Assembly (NCBI RefSeq): GCF_900142145.1
Contig: NZ_FQZV01000018.1
Location: forward strand, 1-64,000
Length of the DNA stretch: 64,000 bases
Reading direction: 5' to 3'
DNA from: Geosporobacter subterraneus DSM 17957
GTDB lineage: Bacteria > Bacillota > Clostridia > Peptostreptococcales > Thermotaleaceae
Each line of letters opens with the position of its first letter. Positions within the stretch are counted from its first letter, which is position 1. Positions 44,451 through 54,003 of this stretch are shown here, piece by piece. Position numbers and translations under genes: made by a program. The notes under the pieces are model-generated. The model was not told the DNA's origin, ran no database searches, and was given only the letters and a program-made list of their open reading frames with translations.

Positions 44451-45059
44451 CTAACGCTCAATCTCTTGTTTTTTCAGCTTTATCTGCCTTTGGGCCTGTA
44501 TCTGTTTCAGCCGTTCCTTTGCCCAATCCGGCATATATTCCGGTTTAACTATGCCTAAAATATCCTCACGGTTCCAACGGGATTCCTTGCCGGAGTATAG
44601 ATTAGTGGTATAAACTGCCCGACCTCTGGAATTTGCACGTGCACCAAAGCCGCCTGTGATTAGCACAAGCTGCTTGTCAGCGGTACGGTACTCAGGGCGC
44701 AGGCGCTCTGGGCGGATGATTGCCACTTTGTTTTCAAGATTCTGATTGTTATCATTTTGGATACAATGCTCTAATGTAAAGGGCCTTAGGGATACAGTAA
44801 CTATTTCCCGCTCTGCTTTTACCGTTTCAAGCTGTGCCGTCACGCGGGAGGTAAACTCAGTCATCATTTCCAGATAGTCTGCACTTCCCACAGCGCTAAA
44901 ATAATGCTCAATCCCTAAAGGGTTATCCCAAGTGCAATTGCATACTATGTACGGACAGTCAATTTTCTTTTCGTCCACTCCAAAGAGGATTTCTTTATCT
45001 CCAACATGGATGGCGTGCTTTACCTCATAGGTATCCACCATGCGTTTTGCATCATCCAT
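44451..45059 (-). CDS. Conserved element protein of unknown function
   Basis: About 202 residues from ATG 45059 (GTG 45071 is possible). Mixed alpha/beta, with LITGGFGARANSRGRAVYT and a Lys/Gln-rich C-terminal helix ending QEIER, similar to the tails of its neighbours. No family recognised. Confidence 0.6.
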   Translation of the reverse strand: MDDAKRMVDTYEVKHAIHVGDKEILFGVDEKKIDCPYIVCNCTWDNPLGIEHYFSAVGSADYLEMMTEFTSRVTAQLETVKAEREIVTVSLRPFTLEHCIQNDNNQNLENKVAIIRPERLRPEYRTADKQLVLITGGFGARANSRGRAVYTTNLYSGKESRWNREDILGIVKPEYMPDWAKERLKQIQAQRQIKLKKQEIER

Positions 45060-45131
45060 CTTTATTCTCACTCCAATCGAATCGGCAGACAGGAAAGGGA
45101 TGGTGTTTCCACCCCTTCAGCCGCCATACAA

Positions 45132-45221
45132 TTAGTTCATTTTCCTTTTAATGTGCAGATACACTGCACCACCTACAATAACCAGACAGAGTACAATGGC
45201 CAGTACCGTTTTAAGTTCCAC
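45132..45221 (-). CDS. 29-residue single-pass membrane peptide
   Basis: GTG 45221 follows a very strong AAAAGGAGGTG. The sequence is one hydrophobic helix (TVLAIVLCLVIVGGAVYL) plus a basic tail (HIKRKMN), ending TAA 45132. It lies directly after the prepilin peptidase gene and may assist the pilus machinery; that is inference. Confidence 0.6.
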   Translation of the reverse strand: MELKTVLAIVLCLVIVGGAVYLHIKRKMN

Positions 45222-45240
45222 TAAAAGCACCTCCTTTTAC

Positions 45241-45672
45241 CTAAGCCAACATATAAAGAGCACCTATATAGACAAAAAATCCAATACATAAGAATGCAGC
45301 CAGAGGGACACTTCTTTGCCTTGTCGCCTTTGCATAAAGGTAGGCAGGGGGCAGGGCGAAAAAGAGAATGGCTGTAAGTCCGTATAGTCCAAAACAAAAG
45401 CCCATTGCCGCCGTAAGTTTGATATCGCCGCCGCCCACACCGCCGTATTTTATAGCAAGGATAAATAAGCAGACACCCGGTAATAAAAATCCCACAATCC
45501 GTTGGGGTAACGTAGGATAGGACAAAAGGAAAGCGGACGTACCGCCAAACAGGACAATAGCTATCCATGTCCAGTCGGGGATAATCCGCTTTTTAAAATC
45601 TGTAATAGCTGCCCACAGTAGGGGAACGGCGCAAAATAGCAGTACCATATCAATTACCCGTGGTGACATCAT
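45241..45672 (-). CDS. Type IV prepilin peptidase (TadV/CpaA type)
   Basis: 143 residues, a short A24 peptidase. Active-site aspartates lie in AITDFKKRIIPD and GGVGGGDIKLTAAMG. It cleaves leader peptides of the pilins encoded upstream. It overlaps the surface-protein gene by 23 bases. Confidence 0.88.
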   Translation of the reverse strand: MMSPRVIDMVLLFCAVPLLWAAITDFKKRIIPDWTWIAIVLFGGTSAFLLSYPTLPQRIVGFLLPGVCLFILAIKYGGVGGGDIKLTAAMGFCFGLYGLTAILFFALPPAYLYAKATRQRSVPLAAFLCIGFFVYIGALYMLA

Positions 45673-48600
45673 CGGAATACATGCTATCTACCACATGGAT
45701 TTTAAGATTCCCTCCGGCAACCCATTTAGACAGCGTTCCTCCAGGGGTATGCACGTCGGTGACAAGAAGCTGCACTATATAGTCCCTGTTGTCCGGGAAC
45801 CACACAGGAATATACTGTTTTCTGTGGTGGAAAGGGGATGCAGGATTTTCTTTAAAAGTAAATTGACTGCCCTCCTTGGCTAAAGGAATGGCAGTTTCAT
45901 AGCGGTATTCCGGCAGATATACTTCTGCTGTCTGTGGGGCAGTAATCATCTCTGACCTGTCATAGTTGGTGCTTACCGTTGCTGTAACACGAATAAAATA
46001 GCCGTAACCCGATTTTAAGTAGCTCTTGGCTTTTGTATCATAATCCAGCGTAGCGCTTACCTTTAGTTCAGCGTAGAATTGTCTCCATACAAAATTATTG
46101 TTTTCATACCGCTGTTCCCACCATGTAACTTTGGGTTGTTCATTTCTTTTCGGCGGGTCAGGAAGTACCCGGCTTTCCTCTGGTTCTTCATAGGATACAT
46201 TCTGGATAACAGCCTTTTGAGTATAGGTGTTGTTGTCATTGGTGCCTTCATTCCCTAATGACTGTTCAGGGTTGATAATGGCAATCAGTGTAATATTTTT
46301 ATCAGCCTGCACATTGGGTGTGTCCCATCGTATGGACACAACATTCCATGTATCCTTTTCCATAACTACCGCATCAATACGCTTTGACAAAGACAGTTCA
46401 GGGATTTGAAATAGTACAGTAACGTTTTGTCCTGGTGTAAAGTCCAGGCTTCCTTTGTTTGATACCTTTACGGTGGTAATGACCGACTGGTTTTCCTTGT
46501 ACTCATCCGGCGTAATTCTCTGCACATCCAAATCATAAGGATGTTCCAACACCATGACTTCCGATGAAACCCGGTTGTTACCTGTATTGATGTCTCTATA
46601 CCCTTCAGGTGGTGATACTTGTGCCGATAGCTTGATAGGTACGCCTTTTGCTCCTGCTATGCTGGTAACAAGGAATGCTTTCTTCTCAAAGGCTTTGAAA
46701 TTGGCTATAGGTGGTATAGTGGAAACTGCCTTGCCGTTGATGGTGACATTTAGCTCAACGTCAGATAGTTCTTTATCTGTGGAATTGGCAAAGTACACAG
46801 TAAAGCTGTATTCATCCCGTTCATACACCGTAGGCGGTGACGATAGGTTTACCCATACGTCGCATAGATTTACTACCGGGGGCACCTCCGGATCGTTCGG
46901 ATTATCAGGATTATCCGGATTATCGGATGGATCATCTGGGTCATCAGGTGGATAGTCGGGATCATTTGGGGTATCTGGGTTATCAGGTTCATCTGGGTTA
47001 TCCGGGTCGTCAGGATTGTCAGGCTTTTCGGGGTCACTTGGGTCATCCGGCTCATCTGGTTCATCAGAGGGGTCTTTTACCACCGTAATGCTCGAAACAG
47101 CAGTATTATTAGCTGGTTTTTCATCCCTAAAGCCTTCCGGTGCTTTTACATTGGCCCATAGGCGATAAACTTCACCTGCGTCTCCTGCTGTACCTGTGAT
47201 AGTAAAAGATTTTGTTTCTTTAGGTTTAAAGCTTTCTGTTTTAGGAATTTGCAGCAGGATATTGTCATTGTTCTTCCCCTGTAAGGACACGGCTTTTAGT
47301 TCTATATTAGAGTTATTGGTAAAGCTTACAGTATAGCTGTAATCCTCATACTCATAGACTGTACGGGGAGCAAGAATACTTGCCGCAAGGTCGCAAAGTT
47401 CTGGAGGAACAGGCGGCTCATCCGGTGGATTTACTGGATCATCGGGATTATTTGGTGTATCTGGGTTGTCAGGTGTTGACTCTGGTTCAGGGTCAATCAC
47501 TTTGATAACTGCCGTAGCCACATTATTGGAAAGATTTCCATCGATAAAGCCTTCTGGTACACCAATATTAGCCCATAGATGGATTCCATTGGCGGCAGTA
47601 TCGGCGATACGTTTGATAGTATAGGTTTTGCTTATATTAGCTGCAAAGTCCTGAACTTCAGGTATTTCTTCAATCAGAATACCATCCACCGTACCTTTTA
47701 AGGGTACGTCATAGGCTGCACTCTTACCACTGTTCATATAAATCACAGTGAATGAGTAGTTGTCGCCCCGGTACACCGTGGCAGGGGCACGGATAACAAC
47801 TGATAGGTCATTTCCGTCCTGATCCTTAAACTTAAAATAGAAGTCTACAGTAGGAATTTTGTAATTGATTTTTTGCGTAATTGAGGTCTGTGTCTTGTTT
47901 TCCCCATCTGTAAATTCTTCTGTTTCCGGCGTGTAATCCCATTCAAGCCCCATGTACATGAAGTTTCGGGACAGTATAATGTCGTCCTTGGTAAAAGTGA
48001 TAGAAGTGGTCTGATAAGGATAGAGCAACTCCGGTACTCCCTTGTCCTGAGCAGTAATTCTACCGTAAACCTCCTGCTTTTTTTCATCGCACCAGGTGGC
48101 TTCCACATCAATTTTTACCGGGGCCTGATAGGACAGGGCTGTATTTCTCATAGTTTCAAAAGCAAGCAATGCTTTAGATGTCCATCCATAGCGGGTGGTC
48201 AACGGTTCAAAATCCCTATCAGTGTCATAGGTTCCATAGAGCTTACCGGAGTTAAAGCCATAAATCTCTACAACATTGCTGCCCTTTAGGGTGTAGGTTC
48301 CACCATCATAACGGCCGATCCAATCAGCAATCCGCTTATGTTCATAGTCAGCAACGGTATTGGCATTCATAAGATCAATACGCTGGGGTTCTTTAAAGGA
48401 CTTTAGCAGCGTTCCACCTTCATAGATTTCTTTGACATTCATGCCGATGGTGCGGTATCGGGTGTCATAGATGGCCTTAACTTGGAATATTACATTGGCC
48501 GTGATGGTGAGGACTGCACCCTGGTCTGTTTTGGCTGTAATAGTATAAGAGCCGCAAGCTTCCTTGCTTTTAACAGTCAGGATATATTCCGGCGTTACCT

Positions 48601-48844
48601 TTTTGCTTTGACTGCCATATTCCAGTTGAATATCCGTAAGATTACCGGTTTTAGCCGTGATTCGGATGGGGATTTCTGCCGGAAATTGCTCCACGGCTAC
48701 CATGCCGCTTTCGTTTTGCAGGCTGTCTATGGGAGAAGTGACTTTGATTTCAATGTCGCTGTTTGATACGGCAAAAGCTTTACCTGAAAAAAACATACAG
48801 CATACAAATAAAAGGGGGATGACAAAGATGAATTTGCATTTCAT
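45650..48844 (-). CDS. Large secreted repeat protein with CARDB domains
   Basis: 1,064 residues with signal peptide (FVIPLLFVCCMFFSGKAFA). At least three CARDB-like beta-sandwich repeats, each starting with a TVY(E/R)xxxYSFTV motif and ending with PEG(F/Y)xDxNxxNN, plus a fourth partial one. They are joined by Pro/Asp/Asn-rich linkers (PDNPDDPDNPDEPDNP type) visible as DNA repeats near 46875-47065 and 47405-47490. No sortase motif is seen. It is likely the exposed adhesin or tip protein of the Tad pilus or mating surface. Confidence 0.82.
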   Translation of the reverse strand: MKCKFIFVIPLLFVCCMFFSGKAFAVSNSDIEIKVTSPIDSLQNESGMVAVEQFPAEIPIRITAKTGNLTDIQLEYGSQSKKVTPEYILTVKSKEACGSYTITAKTDQGAVLTITANVIFQVKAIYDTRYRTIGMNVKEIYEGGTLLKSFKEPQRIDLMNANTVADYEHKRIADWIGRYDGGTYTLKGSNVVEIYGFNSGKLYGTYDTDRDFEPLTTRYGWTSKALLAFETMRNTALSYQAPVKIDVEATWCDEKKQEVYGRITAQDKGVPELLYPYQTTSITFTKDDIILSRNFMYMGLEWDYTPETEEFTDGENKTQTSITQKINYKIPTVDFYFKFKDQDGNDLSVVIRAPATVYRGDNYSFTVIYMNSGKSAAYDVPLKGTVDGILIEEIPEVQDFAANISKTYTIKRIADTAANGIHLWANIGVPEGFIDGNLSNNVATAVIKVIDPEPESTPDNPDTPNNPDDPVNPPDEPPVPPELCDLAASILAPRTVYEYEDYSYTVSFTNNSNIELKAVSLQGKNNDNILLQIPKTESFKPKETKSFTITGTAGDAGEVYRLWANVKAPEGFRDEKPANNTAVSSITVVKDPSDEPDEPDDPSDPEKPDNPDDPDNPDEPDNPDTPNDPDYPPDDPDDPSDNPDNPDNPNDPEVPPVVNLCDVWVNLSSPPTVYERDEYSFTVYFANSTDKELSDVELNVTINGKAVSTIPPIANFKAFEKKAFLVTSIAGAKGVPIKLSAQVSPPEGYRDINTGNNRVSSEVMVLEHPYDLDVQRITPDEYKENQSVITTVKVSNKGSLDFTPGQNVTVLFQIPELSLSKRIDAVVMEKDTWNVVSIRWDTPNVQADKNITLIAIINPEQSLGNEGTNDNNTYTQKAVIQNVSYEEPEESRVLPDPPKRNEQPKVTWWEQRYENNNFVWRQFYAELKVSATLDYDTKAKSYLKSGYGYFIRVTATVSTNYDRSEMITAPQTAEVYLPEYRYETAIPLAKEGSQFTFKENPASPFHHRKQYIPVWFPDNRDYIVQLLVTDVHTPGGTLSKWVAGGNLKIHVVDSMYSDDVTTGN

Positions 48845-49326
48845 TAGAAACCTCCTTCCTCGATTCTGTTATTGACGCTGGATATGCTAAAGGGGAGTTT
48901 AACCTCGCCGGTTAGAAAGTTAAAAATACTGCGGGTTTTTATTACCCCGTCCAGCGTAAGCCGAGGTGGGTTATCAGTTGCCTTAATATTTTTGATTTCA
49001 AGCTCGTAAACCCATTCTTCACCTGCATATTTGTTAAGCCTCGTATCCAGATTCATACTTTGATGAAAATACTCATAAAGCTTTTCTTTAGCAAGGGCGC
49101 TATTCAGCCGGGCATAGCCGTCCTTGCGGTATTCATCCATCATGGCGTATTCCACGGAACTATTTACGCCCCGCTGGAGTACATACTCTACCTGTTGATA
49201 CAGGCTTTCCATACGGAAATACTCAATCAGGATAGCAGATAGAGTCAGGATAAAGAATACGAGTATCAAGATGAATATGAAAGTGTCGCCCCTGCGGTTT
49301 TGTAAAATACGTCTAAAATTCCCCAC
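48844..49326 (-). CDS. TadE/TadF-like pseudopilin
   Basis: 160 residues from GTG 49326 (AAGGAG 7 bases upstream). RRGDTFIFILILVFFILTLSAI is the hydrophobic N-terminal helix; the rest is an external domain. Stop touches the surface-protein start. Likely a minor pseudopilin of the Tad system. Confidence 0.72.
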   Translation of the reverse strand: MGNFRRILQNRRGDTFIFILILVFFILTLSAILIEYFRMESLYQQVEYVLQRGVNSSVEYAMMDEYRKDGYARLNSALAKEKLYEYFHQSMNLDTRLNKYAGEEWVYELEIKNIKATDNPPRLTLDGVIKTRSIFNFLTGEVKLPFSISSVNNRIEEGGF

Positions 49327-49349
49327 GGCTTTTCTCCTTTCCGGCACTC

Positions 49350-49832
49350 TCACTCTAAGAGCTTCCAATATTTTTCCGACATGCCGGTGATACTCACCCG
49401 CATAGGGATATCGATTTTAACAGGAGGCGCAAAGGACGGCGTAAAGATGGTAAAGGGATGGCTATACGTCATGGTGACCGTAAAGGTATCTCTTAATTGG
49501 ATTTTTTGCCCGCCCTTATACTCTACATCCTCGATGGTCATCTCCGGTGAAAGATTAGTTTGCTGTTTAAGCCGGTAGAAAACATCATAGGCTTTGTCCG
49601 ATATCTGTCCTTCAAGCTCAATTACCCGGACAACACGGCGGCAGATATGGTTTAAGTTGAGGTAAGTGGTAAAGATGCTTAAAAAACTTATGACCGTCAC
49701 CATGAGTGTTATTACTACCAGCGTTTTAACCATCAAGTCAAAATAACTGCTGCCTTTCCTGTTAAAAAGCAGTTTCATAAAAGGGAATGGGGGAGAATTT
49801 CTCCCCCATATACCCAGGTGCTTTTTGTTCAT
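49350..49832 (-). CDS. DUF4320-type pseudopilin-like protein
   Basis: 160 residues: KGSSYFDLMVKTLVVITLMV is a TadE-like N-terminal helix followed by an external domain with RRVVRVIELEGQIS. DUF4320 proteins are found in Tad-type clusters of clostridial elements. GGGAGGTG sets the start. Confidence 0.78.
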   Translation of the reverse strand: MNKKHLGIWGRNSPPFPFMKLLFNRKGSSYFDLMVKTLVVITLMVTVISFLSIFTTYLNLNHICRRVVRVIELEGQISDKAYDVFYRLKQQTNLSPEMTIEDVEYKGGQKIQLRDTFTVTMTYSHPFTIFTPSFAPPVKIDIPMRVSITGMSEKYWKLLE

Positions 49833-49878
49833 CTTCTTGCACCTCCCGCATTAGCGGATACAATCGGCATAATAGCCA

Positions 49879-50088
49879 TTAGCTTATTAAGCCGGTAATC
49901 TTGGTAACAATGCTGTTCCAAATCTGTGTGATAGAGCCCTGATAAAGCGTCATGAACACCGCACCTACAACTACTACAATTAACACCACAATAAGCCATC
50001 CAGTCATTTGATCCCCGGATTTGTTAGACAGTATATTTCTGGCTTTAAGACCTGCCATTCTCATTTTGTTTTTTAAAGTTGTCATCAT
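49879..50088 (-). CDS. Flp-type pilin, copy 1
   Basis: 69 residues. A basic leader is followed by SGDQMTGWLIVVLIVVVV and a short tail ending KITGLIS. One of three tandem paralogs; ATG 50088 gives the same length as copy 2 and follows GGAGG. These are the likely major subunits of the Tad pilus. They lack the usual ExY after the cleavage glycine. Confidence 0.82.
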   Translation of the reverse strand: MMTTLKNKMRMAGLKARNILSNKSGDQMTGWLIVVLIVVVVGAVFMTLYQGSITQIWNSIVTKITGLIS

Positions 50089-50187
50089 AATAAATACCTC
50101 CATATCATTTTTATTTGGTTTAAAGGGAAAGGGGTGGCAATGCCGGGCAATGCCCCCCGTGCTACTACCTTTGGATTTTTGGTGCCT

Positions 50188-50397
50188 TTAGCTTATTAAG
50201 CCGGTGATTTTAGCAACGATGCTATTCCATATCTGCGTAATGGAATCCTGATACAACGTCATGAATACTGCGCCTACAACTACCACGATTAAGACTACAA
50301 TGAGCCAGCCTGTCATTTGGTCACCAGATTGGTTTGTAAGTATGCTTCTTGCCTTTAGTGCCATACTCTGCATTTTGCTTTTTATTGCTTTCAACAT
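50188..50397 (-). CDS. Flp-type pilin, copy 2
   Basis: 69 residues, same layout as copy 1 (SGDQMTGWLIVVLIVVVVGA). GGAGG upstream. The hydrophobic core is identical between copies while the N-terminal leader differs, suggesting recent duplication with leader divergence. Confidence 0.82.
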   Translation of the reverse strand: MLKAIKSKMQSMALKARSILTNQSGDQMTGWLIVVLIVVVVGAVFMTLYQDSITQIWNSIVAKITGLIS

Positions 50398-50482
50398 AAC
50401 AAATACCTCCGTTTATTTTTAAATTTTAGTTTAGAAAAGGAGAATTTCTTCCCTTTGTTCAGGCACTGCCTTTTAGCTTAAA

Positions 50483-50680
50483 TTAGCTCAAGAGACTGGT
50501 AATCTTGGTAACAATGCTATTCCAGATGGTAGAGATGGAGTCCTGATACAGTGTCATAAACACTGCGCCTACAACTACCACAATCAGTACCACAATGAGC
50601 CAACCGGTCATCTGGTCACCGGATTTACTTGTCAAAACATTTCTTGCCTTTAAAAGAGCATTTACCATTCTTTTCTTCAT
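50483..50680 (-). CDS. Flp-type pilin, copy 3
   Basis: 65 residues from ATG 50680 with leader KKRMVNALLKARNVLTSKSG. An ATG at 50734 with a perfect AGGAGG would add 18 residues; paralogy favours the shorter form, the ribosome site the longer. It is the first pilin after tadC. Confidence 0.78.
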   Translation of the reverse strand: MKKRMVNALLKARNVLTSKSGDQMTGWLIVVLIVVVVGAVFMTLYQDSISTIWNSIVTKITSLLS

Positions 50681-50785
50681 AGATTTTTTTCTCCTTCCCT
50701 CGATAATTTGGATTGCAGTTGTTTTGTTTTGCATGGTTAATACCTCCTGAAAATTTATTTTGAAAAGGGTCTCCCCGTTTTCACA

Positions 50786-51691
50786 TTAAAAAAGGCCCCC
50801 CATTGACTTTATAAGGTGGGAGCCTATGACATAGAGCAGGGTGGCAAGAGTTACAGCCACAAGGGGAATGGATGCAATCTTAATCCTGCGGGGCAACTTA
50901 TTTAATTTTTTCTTTAAGGCTTCTTTAGCTTTAATGTCCATATCTCTTGCAAGATACGCCAATGCCTCCCCTTGATGCTCTCCCCGGTGAAGCCCTATAA
51001 GGGCATTCACCAGAAAGGATACTTCTGCAAGGCCGATGCGTTCATTGAAGTTTCTAAGGGCGGTTTCAATATCCTTTGCTTTCATCTCCATTACTAAAAC
51101 TGAAACATCATAGTAGAATACATCGCTGGCTACCTTAAGGTAATCCTCAAATATCTGAATTAAATCCACCTGTACGACGGCTTTTTTACCGTCAGCCTTG
51201 ATGTCGTCCAGCTTATACAGTATGGAGCGCACAAAGCCTGGAAGTTCCATTTCAATGCGCATCTTTTTTTCCTTCATCTTGTCTTTAAGGTCGGTCATGA
51301 AGTGAAAATATACCACTATTGAAAATATAAGCACAACAGGCACAAGGTTGGTAGCGCCGATTGCAAACAGTATCAAAGCGATAGGCAGTATAAAAATGGC
51401 GCATATAATAGCCCTTGCGTAATACTCCTTTGGGGTAAGCTCTAATCCTCCACGACGGAGTGTAGATGCCATCCTTGCTTCCTTTACCGGGTCAAGGGGG
51501 ATTATCCGTGAGACGGGCTTTACAAGGGGCATTACAAACCGGTTTAACAATCGGCTACTGCCTTTTTCCTTTTCCATTTGCAGATGCTTGATGTTCTTTT
51601 TCATGCTGAGCTTTGGAATTTTAAGAAGTTGCCTGCAAATTAAAAATCCTGCCGCAGTCAGCAGGACAAATATAATAACTTGATAAAACAA
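50786..51691 (-). CDS. tadC: TadC-type pilus inner-membrane protein
   Basis: 301 residues. T2SF-type fold: an N-terminal membrane helix, a paired helix region (IICAIFILPIALILFAIG), cytosolic RNFNERIGLAEVSFLVNAL and a C-terminal helix. With TadB it forms the platform for the TadA motor. Confidence 0.85.
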   Translation of the reverse strand: MFYQVIIFVLLTAAGFLICRQLLKIPKLSMKKNIKHLQMEKEKGSSRLLNRFVMPLVKPVSRIIPLDPVKEARMASTLRRGGLELTPKEYYARAIICAIFILPIALILFAIGATNLVPVVLIFSIVVYFHFMTDLKDKMKEKKMRIEMELPGFVRSILYKLDDIKADGKKAVVQVDLIQIFEDYLKVASDVFYYDVSVLVMEMKAKDIETALRNFNERIGLAEVSFLVNALIGLHRGEHQGEALAYLARDMDIKAKEALKKKLNKLPRRIKIASIPLVAVTLATLLYVIGSHLIKSMGGLF

Positions 51692-51703
51692 CGGAAAACC
51701 TCC

Positions 51704-52618
51704 TTATCTGTTTGATGGTTTTGTAGCCTTCATTACATAAAATGCTGTGCCAAGGGCAGTAAACAGCATGATGATAATTAAAAATTTACCGATGGATGTT
51801 TTTGTGAGGATAAAAAACCATTCAGCATTGGAAAAGCGCATCATAGGAATTACGGAAAACATCAGGCCTGCAGTCATAAGATAGTCGCGCCATACTCTCA
51901 CCATCATGCTGTCACTCTCAATCTGCATGGACTTTGCATCATTCATAGCTTTGATGATAGGAAACAAAGCGAACTTTAGTCTTCTGTCATGGTAACAGAG
52001 GATAAGGGTTTTTACCCATTCGGTAAAATAGCGGTTTTTGACTTTTGAGGATAGACGGTATAATCCATGCTCCACATTAGGATTGATGAGCCTGATTTCA
52101 GACACAAACTCGTCAAAAGGTGTAGGAGTTCTTAAATGAGCCGGAATATATCGGTTCTTTTCCTCCACATAGGTTTCCACGGCTTTGATGATATCGTCAT
52201 TTCCGGCATAGGCGTTGGTAATGATGGACATGGTATTTTCTAATCCCTCAATTTCTTCCCTTGCTGCACCAGAGCTTTTTACAGTTAGGTAAAAGTATGC
52301 TGCAGGAAGCATACACGCTGCCATGACCGCTGCCAGCTCGGTACTGCCAAACATTATTACTCCCGCCATAAAGCCGCCTATCACTGATACAAATACCATT
52401 ACAAGGAATTTTTTATGTGTACATCGTGTCTGCCGAAATAATGTTTCAAACCGCATAGCGACTTTTTCAGTTATTTTCAGTTTTGTTCCTGTAAGGTATA
52501 GGCGACGTTTTTTTAGGGGATTTTGCTTTATGGCAAAAGGATTTAGTTTTAGCAGAAGGAACATTGCAAAGCTGATAAATGCGAAAATAAGAACAAGGGA
52601 TAGATGAATTGGATTCAT
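51704..52618 (-). CDS. tadB: TadB-type pilus inner-membrane protein
   Basis: 304 residues. T2SF-type layout with an N-terminal helix (FAFISFAMFLLLKLN), a central helix pair (about 80-110), LENTMSIITNAYAGNDDIIKA and two C-terminal helices. Overlaps tadA by ATGA. Confidence 0.85.
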   Translation of the reverse strand: MNPIHLSLVLIFAFISFAMFLLLKLNPFAIKQNPLKKRRLYLTGTKLKITEKVAMRFETLFRQTRCTHKKFLVMVFVSVIGGFMAGVIMFGSTELAAVMAACMLPAAYFYLTVKSSGAAREEIEGLENTMSIITNAYAGNDDIIKAVETYVEEKNRYIPAHLRTPTPFDEFVSEIRLINPNVEHGLYRLSSKVKNRYFTEWVKTLILCYHDRRLKFALFPIIKAMNDAKSMQIESDSMMVRVWRDYLMTAGLMFSVIPMMRFSNAEWFFILTKTSIGKFLIIIMLFTALGTAFYVMKATKPSNR

Positions 52619-54003
52619 AGAGTTCCTCCTTCCGCAAAACGTTGGATCTCCTTTTTAGGAACACCGCCGATTAGCAGCCTTTCTGCAAGGATAGAGGAAA
52701 TATAACCTAAACGCCTATGGCTTCCCACAACCTTTGTAATCTTTCCCGACTCATCTCGTTCATAATGATCAACTACGTATTTAAAAAGGGTGTTGCCGAT
52801 AACTTCACCATTTTGTACCCCTGTGGCTTCAAAGATTTCCATATACTTTCTTGACTTATCAGGCAATTGCATTTTAAAAAGCATAATCGGAAAGGCTTCT
52901 ACAATATTCTTTAGAAGCCTTTCTTCTGATAGGGAAGTCCCAGCCTCCAAGCACATGGTCAGGATTCTATCATAAGCCGTCCTCGCGCTATTGGCATGGA
53001 GAGTGCTGACGATGGTGTGTCCTGTTCGCCCGGCTTCCTGCACTGTGAGGGCTTCTTTACCTCGCATCTCAGCCGGTACAAGGATTTGTGGGTGAAGCCT
53101 TAATGAGAGTTTTAATAAATCCAACATGGTGATTGGATTAGGTTCCTCCTTGGTCAAAAGGTGAATTACATCGTTTATCATCACACCTTTTTCATCAAAC
53201 TGCGCCAGTGATAGTTCCCGGGTGTCCTCGATGGTTACAATGCGTTTATCAGGGGATACACAGCTTAGAATATATCCCATGTCGGCGGTTTTTCCGCTGC
53301 CTGTTGCTCCTGCAATGGCTACCGATACGCCGTTATTAACGCAAAGGGTGAGAAAGTCCAGTTCCTCCGCTGTGGCTGTATCCCATTCAATCAGGTTTTC
53401 CCTTGTAATGTAGGAGGGCTTTTGCTTTCGGATGGAGGCAATAGCCCCAGCATCTTGGTCAACGCAGGGCGTGATGGCTCCTGACATACGGACACCTCGT
53501 GCAATAAAGCTATCTCCGATGGGTTTTGATCCATCCAGGATAACATTCCCGAATCGGCTCATTTTTCTTACGATGTTGGAGCAGGCTTCAGCACTGGTGA
53601 AGATTTCATTAAGCCGCACCTTTTTGTCTTTATATAACACCCAAATTCCACTAAAGCCATTGATGTTTATTTCCTCTACATCACCGTCCTTAAGATATGG
53701 AGATAATAGTCCCATACCAGCCATATCATAATACACAACATCTACCAGTTCCGAGATATCGTTAAGGTTCTTAGCCACCAACTGTTCACTGTTTAGATAG
53801 CGCATAATAAGGTCCTTGAGCTTTTCTTCGGCTTCCTCAGAATACAATACCTGGGCAAGCTCTGCTGAATGGTTCTTGGCGATGATTCGCTGAAGCTTAT
53901 CGAGGATTTCTCCATAGTCCTGAGCCTTTATACTTTCCCCACTGTCAGAACGCCGCTTATTAGCCCTGTAAATCAGGTCATTAACGGAAAATCTGTTATT
54001 CAT
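52615..54003 (-). CDS. tadA: TadA/CpaF-type pilus ATPase
   Basis: 462 residues from ATG 54003. Walker A IAGATGSGKT, Walker B-like region IVTIEDTREL, and HTIVSTLHANSARTAYDR. This is the motor for pilus extension. Overlaps tadZ by ATGA. The nearby TadZ, TadB and TadC show that it is a pilus motor rather than a VirB11 ATPase. Confidence 0.9.
   Translation of the reverse strand: MNNRFSVNDLIYRANKRRSDSGESIKAQDYGEILDKLQRIIAKNHSAELAQVLYSEEAEEKLKDLIMRYLNSEQLVAKNLNDISELVDVVYYDMAGMGLLSPYLKDGDVEEININGFSGIWVLYKDKKVRLNEIFTSAEACSNIVRKMSRFGNVILDGSKPIGDSFIARGVRMSGAITPCVDQDAGAIASIRKQKPSYITRENLIEWDTATAEELDFLTLCVNNGVSVAIAGATGSGKTADMGYILSCVSPDKRIVTIEDTRELSLAQFDEKGVMINDVIHLLTKEEPNPITMLDLLKLSLRLHPQILVPAEMRGKEALTVQEAGRTGHTIVSTLHANSARTAYDRILTMCLEAGTSLSEERLLKNIVEAFPIMLFKMQLPDKSRKYMEIFEATGVQNGEVIGNTLFKYVVDHYERDESGKITKVVGSHRRLGYISSILAERLLIGGVPKKEIQRFAEGGTL

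Noticed and set aside
46873..47088. Regular repeats that could suggest a CRISPR or minisatellite
   Set aside because: They encode Pro/Asp/Asn linkers in frame within the surface protein; units are short, with no spacers.
52615..54003. VirB11-type ATPase of the conjugation channel
   Set aside because: It is embedded in the Tad order with TadZ, TadB and TadC, so a pilus motor is the better call.
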